Positions 43,388 through 46,339 of a DNA stretch of 46,339 nt are shown piece after piece. The notes beneath the pieces are model-generated. The model saw only the letters and a program-made list of their open reading frames with translations, was not told the DNA's origin and ran no database searches. The stretch is from Paludibacteraceae bacterium (GTDB lineage Bacteria > Bacteroidota > Bacteroidia > Bacteroidales > Paludibacteraceae), in NCBI GenBank assembly GCA_017553575.1, contig JAFZKQ010000022.1:1-46339 (forward strand). The letters are read 5' to 3'. Made by a program: the position numbers and the translations under genes. Position 1 is the stretch's first letter. Every line of letters begins with the position of its first letter.

Positions 43388-43789
43388 ATGAAACAAATAG
43401 CCATACCCACAAAAGAGGGATTCGTCGACGACCACTTCGGCCATTGCGCCTACTACACCCTCTATCTCATAGACGAGTCAAACACCCCCGTTCAAGAAGA
43501 GCGGTTGGAATCGCCACAAGGATGCGGATGCAAATCAAACATCGCCAACACACTTCGGGAAAAGGGAGTCACAATCATGCTCGCAGGCAACATGGGCGAC
43601 GGTGCCTATCAGAAACTTACCGAACAAGGGATTCTCGTAATACGGGGATGCCACGGGGAAACGGATGAAGTATTGAAACAATACTTGGAGGGCAAACTAA
43701 AAGATTCGCAGGAGGCCTGCCACCATCACGACTGCCACGACTCGGGCAAACCCTCTTTCTCCTACATTCCTCCCCAACCCCAAAACTAG
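43388..43789 (+). CDS. NifX/NifB-type dinitrogenase cofactor family protein
   Basis: 133 residues. The domain IAIPTKEGFVDDHFGHCAYYTLYLID with GCGCKSNIA and MLAGNMGDGAYQKL belongs to the Nitro_FeMo-Co family, which binds iron-sulfur or FeMo-co precursors. No nitrogenase gene is nearby, and many anaerobes keep such proteins for other, unknown iron-sulfur tasks. The C-terminal ~25 residues are His/Cys-rich (CHHHDCHD), an extra metal-binding tail. Divergent from the lipoprotein gene and monocistronic. Confidence 0.88.
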   Translation: MKQIAIPTKEGFVDDHFGHCAYYTLYLIDESNTPVQEERLESPQGCGCKSNIANTLREKGVTIMLAGNMGDGAYQKLTEQGILVIRGCHGETDEVLKQYLEGKLKDSQEACHHHDCHDSGKPSFSYIPPQPQN

Positions 43790-43874
43790 GAGCATTTCAA
43801 CAAGATGCGACTTGATGTATTAAAGAGGCAAAAATTTTAGAGAGGTTTTATTCCTTCTTTCGCAATTTTATTTC

Positions 43875-43882
43875 TATTTTTG
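43875..43882 (+). promoter_or_regulatory. -7 box of the pyrBI promoter
   Basis: TATTTTTG, exact consensus. It lies upstream of the leader ORF and attenuator, and no other box lies between the attenuator and pyrB. Confidence 0.65.
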
Positions 43883-43907
43883 CATAGAGCAAAACAAGGT
43901 TATACGT

Positions 43908-43943
43908 ATGCAAAAAAGGCAAAAAACATATCGTATCAAATAG
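43908..43943 (+). CDS. predicted pyrB leader peptide (11 codons)
   Basis: ATG at 43908 to TAG at 43941-43943, reading MQKRQKTYRIK. It contains two six-A runs. A ribosome at its stop codon would cover the 5' arm of the hairpin that begins nine bases later, as expected of an attenuation leader. There is no homology to support it, only position. Confidence 0.4.
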   Translation: MQKRQKTYRIK

Positions 43944-43951
43944 TAGCAAGA

Positions 43952-43985
43952 AACCAATATAAGTTCCGGCTTATATTGGTTTTTT
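43952..43985 (+). terminator. intrinsic terminator in the pyrB leader (attenuator)
   Basis: A perfect 12-bp stem AACCAATATAAG-TTCCGG-CTTATATTGGTT, then a run of six T's (43980-43985), ending 20 bp before the pyrB ATG. As pyrB has no promoter in that gap, transcripts must pass this terminator. Confidence 0.8.
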
Positions 43986-44005
43986 CATAAAAGCACTTCA
44001 CAGAA

Positions 44006-44923
44006 ATGAACAAAATGGGTATTAAAAGTTTAGTTTCAATCACGGACTACTCGAAAGAGAAAATCCTGCAAATCTTGGATAAGGCTGCAGAATTCGAGAA
44101 GAATCCGAACCAAAAGATTCTCGACGGGAAAGTGATAGCGACATTGTTCTACGAGCCATCCACCAGAACCCGCCTCAGTTTCGAAACGGCTGTCAACCGC
44201 CTCGGAGGACGAATCATTGGCTTTGCCGACAAATCGACCACTAGCGGAACCAAAGGAGAGACGTTAAAGGACACCATCAAGATGGTGAGCAACTACGCTG
44301 ACCTCATCGTCATGCGAAACCCTATCGAAGGTGCGGCAAGGTATGCCTCCGAAGTGGCAAGTGTCCCTGTTGTCAATGCCGGCGACGGTGCCAACCAACA
44401 CCCCACACAAACGATGCTCGACCTCTACTCCATCAAGAAGACGCAAGGCAGGTTGGATAACATCAACATCTGCATGGTCGGCGACTTGAAATACGGTAGA
44501 ACCGTGCACTCCCTGCTGATGGCCATGTCTCACTTCTCCCCTACCTTCACCTTCATCGCCCCTGATGAGTTGAAGATGCCGGACGAATACAAGATGTTCT
44601 GCCGGGAACACAACATCCCTTTCAAGGAGCACAGCGAACTCAACGAGGCTAACATCGCCGATGCCGACATCCTTTATATGACCCGCGTACAAAAAGAGCG
44701 TTTCACCGACCTCTTCGAGTATGAAAAGGTGAAGAATGTCTACATCCTCAAAAACAGCTTGCTCAAGAACACGAAAGCCAACCTTCGCATTCTCCATCCG
44801 CTCCCTCGCGTCAACGAAATCGAGCAAGAGGTGGACGAAAACGAGAAAGCATACTATTTCGAGCAAGCCCGCAACGGTGTCTTCGCAAGACAAGCCGTCA
44901 TCTGCGACCTCCTCGGATTGTAA
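44006..44923 (+). CDS. pyrB: aspartate carbamoyltransferase catalytic subunit
   Basis: 305 residues. Catalyses the first committed step of pyrimidine synthesis (carbamoyl phosphate + aspartate). The carbamoyl phosphate loop STRTRLSFE is at residues 52-60. Further signatures are the HPTQTMLDL segment and [11 protein letters not shown] near the C-terminus. It pairs with pyrI 142 bp downstream, as in enterobacteria, which predicts a c6r6 holoenzyme under CTP/ATP control. Its leader carries a promoter, an 11-codon ORF and an intrinsic terminator, so transcription is likely attenuated. A second in-frame ATG lies three codons on. Confidence 0.96.
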   Translation: MNKMGIKSLVSITDYSKEKILQILDKAAEFEKNPNQKILDGKVIATLFYEPSTRTRLSFETAVNRLGGRIIGFADKSTTSGTKGETLKDTIKMVSNYADLIVMRNPIEGAARYASEVASVPVVNAGDGANQHPTQTMLDLYSIKKTQGRLDNINICMVGDLKYGRTVHSLLMAMSHFSPTFTFIAPDELKMPDEYKMFCREHNIPFKEHSELNEANIADADILYMTRVQKERFTDLFEYEKVKNVYILKNSLLKNTKANLRILHPLPRVNEIEQEVDENEKAYYFEQARNGVFARQAVICDLLGL

Positions 44924-45065
44924 CAGAAAAGGGGGAAAACAGTAGACTTATAGTCCTCAAAAACAACAGCTAAACAATCGTTCGCAAACACAATAGGCAT
45001 CGGACACCACCGAAACAAACTGCCAAGGCGTGTTTAGGAACTACCCAATTAAATAGAGAAAGACA

Positions 45066-45530
45066 ATGGAAAAAGACAATAAGAAAGAGTTGAAAGTGGC
45101 CGCCTTAAAAGACGGAACTGTCATCGACCACATACCGTCCGAAAAATTATTCAACGTCATCTCCATATTGAAGCTCGACCAATGCAACTGCCAAATGACA
45201 TTCGGCATCAACTTGGAAAGCCACCGATTGAACAAAAAGGCAATCATCAAAGTGGCCGACAAGTTCTTGGAGCAAGACGAGGTGAACAAAGTGGCACTTC
45301 TCGCCCCTAATGCCAAAATCAACATCATCAAAGATTATGAGGTCGTAGAGAAAAAGACGTTGGAACTTCCGACGGAAATCAAAGGCTCCATCAAATGCAT
45401 CAACCCTAAGTGCATCACCAACAACGAGCCTATGCTCTCCAAATTCATCACCATCGACAAGATGAAAGGACTCTTCAAATGCTACTACTGCGAAAGAGTC
45501 ATCAAGAGAGAGGATCTCATCATCGAATAA
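45066..45530 (+). CDS. pyrI: aspartate carbamoyltransferase regulatory subunit
   Basis: 154 residues. Binds CTP and ATP and holds the holoenzyme together. The zinc site is C111, C116, C139 and C142 (C-x4-C, C-x2-C), the PyrI pattern. The N-terminal allosteric half (KVAALKDGTVIDHIPSEKLF) matches the family. It is 142 bp after pyrB, an unusually long gap for this pair, with no visible promoter in it. A clear terminator follows. Confidence 0.96.
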   Translation: MEKDNKKELKVAALKDGTVIDHIPSEKLFNVISILKLDQCNCQMTFGINLESHRLNKKAIIKVADKFLEQDEVNKVALLAPNAKINIIKDYEVVEKKTLELPTEIKGSIKCINPKCITNNEPMLSKFITIDKMKGLFKCYYCERVIKREDLIIE

Positions 45531-45560
45531 GCCGAAATAATTCCACAACAAAAGGAAACG

Positions 45561-45596
45561 AGAAACTGTCCCTATCCATAGGGCGGTTTCTTTTTT
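45561..45596 (+). terminator. intrinsic terminator of pyrBI
   Basis: Stem AGAAACTGTCCCTAT...ATAGGGCGGTTTCT (one G-U pair), followed by six T's. It ends 11 bp before the next ATG. Confidence 0.85.
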
Positions 45597-45606
45597 ATTA
45601 GAGGAT

Positions 45607-46188
45607 ATGAAACACACATTCAAGCCAGGCACCCTAATCTATCCCGTCCCTGCCGCCCTAATCAGTTGCGGGAAAGAGGAGTCGGAATACAACATCTTCA
45701 CTGCCAGCTGGGTCGGGACCATCTGCACCAACCCGCCCATGTGCTATGTCTCCATCCGCCCCGAGCGATACTCCTACGACATCATCAAGCGGAACGGAAC
45801 ATTCGTCATCAACCTCACCAACGAAGAATTAGCGCGGGCCACCGATTGGTGCGGTGTCCGGTCAGGAAGGGACTACAACAAATTCAAGGAGATGAAGTTG
45901 ACCCCCATGAAGACCGAAGTGATCGACAGCATCCTCATCGAGGAGGCTCCCCTCTCCATTGAGTGCAAAGTGAAAGAGATCATCGAATTAGGGTCCCACC
46001 ACATGTTCATCGCCGATGTTGTCAACATTTTGGCAGACGACCGATTCCTAAACAAGGAGACAGGCTCTTTCGACCTGAAGGCCGCCCGACTCATCACCTA
46101 CAGCCACGGAGGCTATTTCAAACTAGGTGAACAAATCGGAAAATTCGGATGGAGCGTCCAGAAAAAGAAGAGCAAGAGAAGAAAATAA
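45607..46188 (+). CDS. flavin reductase-like (FMN-binding split-barrel) protein
   Basis: 193 residues. The opening FKPGTLIYPVPAALISCG and the strand NIFTASWVGTICTNPPMCYVSIRPERYS fit the flavin reductase-like domain, which binds FMN; YGDIIKRNGTFVINL-type sequence follows (here YDIIKRNGTFVINL). A C-terminal Lys-rich tail (KKKSKRRK) ends it. The substrate is unknown. The GAGG at 45601-45604 lies just upstream of the ATG. It follows the pyrBI terminator by 11 bp, so it needs its own promoter or readthrough. Confidence 0.85.
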   Translation: MKHTFKPGTLIYPVPAALISCGKEESEYNIFTASWVGTICTNPPMCYVSIRPERYSYDIIKRNGTFVINLTNEELARATDWCGVRSGRDYNKFKEMKLTPMKTEVIDSILIEEAPLSIECKVKEIIELGSHHMFIADVVNILADDRFLNKETGSFDLKAARLITYSHGGYFKLGEQIGKFGWSVQKKKSKRRK

Positions 46189-46339
46189 AATCATTTTGTC
46201 AAACGACAAGAGAAAAATAGAGCCATATTGACATTTTCAAACAAAATAACAAAACAAAAAGACACAAATAAATCAATCTTGCAATCTAAACAGAAGAACG
46301 AGCCCAATAAGCAAAATAAAAATTGTCATATTTTTAACA

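Noticed and set aside
1-46339. tRNA, rRNA, CRISPR or insertion sequence
   Set aside because: I looked for tRNA-like cloverleafs with CCA-type ends, regular direct repeats with spacers, and transposase motifs and found none.

Overview
The window reads as chromosomal backbone of a member of the Bacteroidales. The evidence is a repeated TAnnTTTG -7 promoter box, often with TTTG or TTG 19-20 bp upstream (the Bacteroidetes sigma-ABfr type), lipoproteins with acidic residues after the lipid cysteine, a type IX secretion (T9SS) C-terminal sorting domain, a fimbrillin-like lipoprotein, a DASS dicarboxylate transporter, and a three-gene acyl-CoA carboxylase operon typical of succinate/propionate producers. 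The T9SS tail argues against the genus Bacteroides and for a Porphyromonadaceae/Barnesiellaceae/Odoribacteraceae-like lineage, but the genus cannot be fixed from this window. I see no rRNA, tRNA, CRISPR array, insertion sequence, integrase or phage gene.

Layout. 1-1200 (minus): a truncated fimbrillin-like surface lipoprotein gene preceded by a 71-codon Gly/Asp-rich small protein gene. 1.5-10.5 kb (plus): valS, nth flanked by diverged direct repeats, a cytoplasmic GH13 amylase, a YgiQ radical SAM protein and a divergent MurC/Mpl-like ligase. 10.6-20.2 kb (mostly minus): a LEA14-like lipid-anchored or membrane protein, a DUF4832 secreted protein, DUF454 (plus), a GH5 lipoprotein, the biotin-dependent carboxylase operon and a T9SS cargo protein. 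20.15-20.78 kb: a 0.6-kb gene-free region with a 16-A tract, paired terminator hairpins and a cluster of DnaA-box-like sites, my best candidate for a replication origin or DnaA-binding locus. 20.8-36.9 kb: DUF3089 hydrolase, RluB with an Asn/Gly/Tyr-rich arm, a five-repeat DUF349 protein, DUF456, an MFS transporter, a periplasmic cyclophilin, ribosomal protein L31 type B, an unknown lipoprotein, a MATE transporter, NAD kinase and sbcDC. 37.2-46.2 kb: a DASS transporter, a methyltransferase, a TonB-C-domain protein, an unknown membrane-anchored protein followed by a decayed TonB-C copy, a DUF6515 protein, a lipoprotein, a NifX-like protein, pyrB-pyrI behind an apparent attenuator, and a flavin reductase.

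Genes that work together: accC-like/BCCP/carboxyltransferase form one acyl-CoA carboxylase; sbcD and sbcC form the Mre11/Rad50-type nuclease; pyrB and pyrI form aspartate transcarbamoylase; the DASS carrier fits C4-dicarboxylate traffic that the carboxylase pathway implies. The most notable non-gene signals are the pyrB leader (promoter, 11-codon ORF, intrinsic terminator, then pyrB with no second promoter), the DnaA-box cluster, the homopolymer in the promoter of the T9SS cargo gene, a 74%-identical ~120-bp intergenic repeat in two divergent intergenic regions, and palindromic repeats around nth and after rpmE2.
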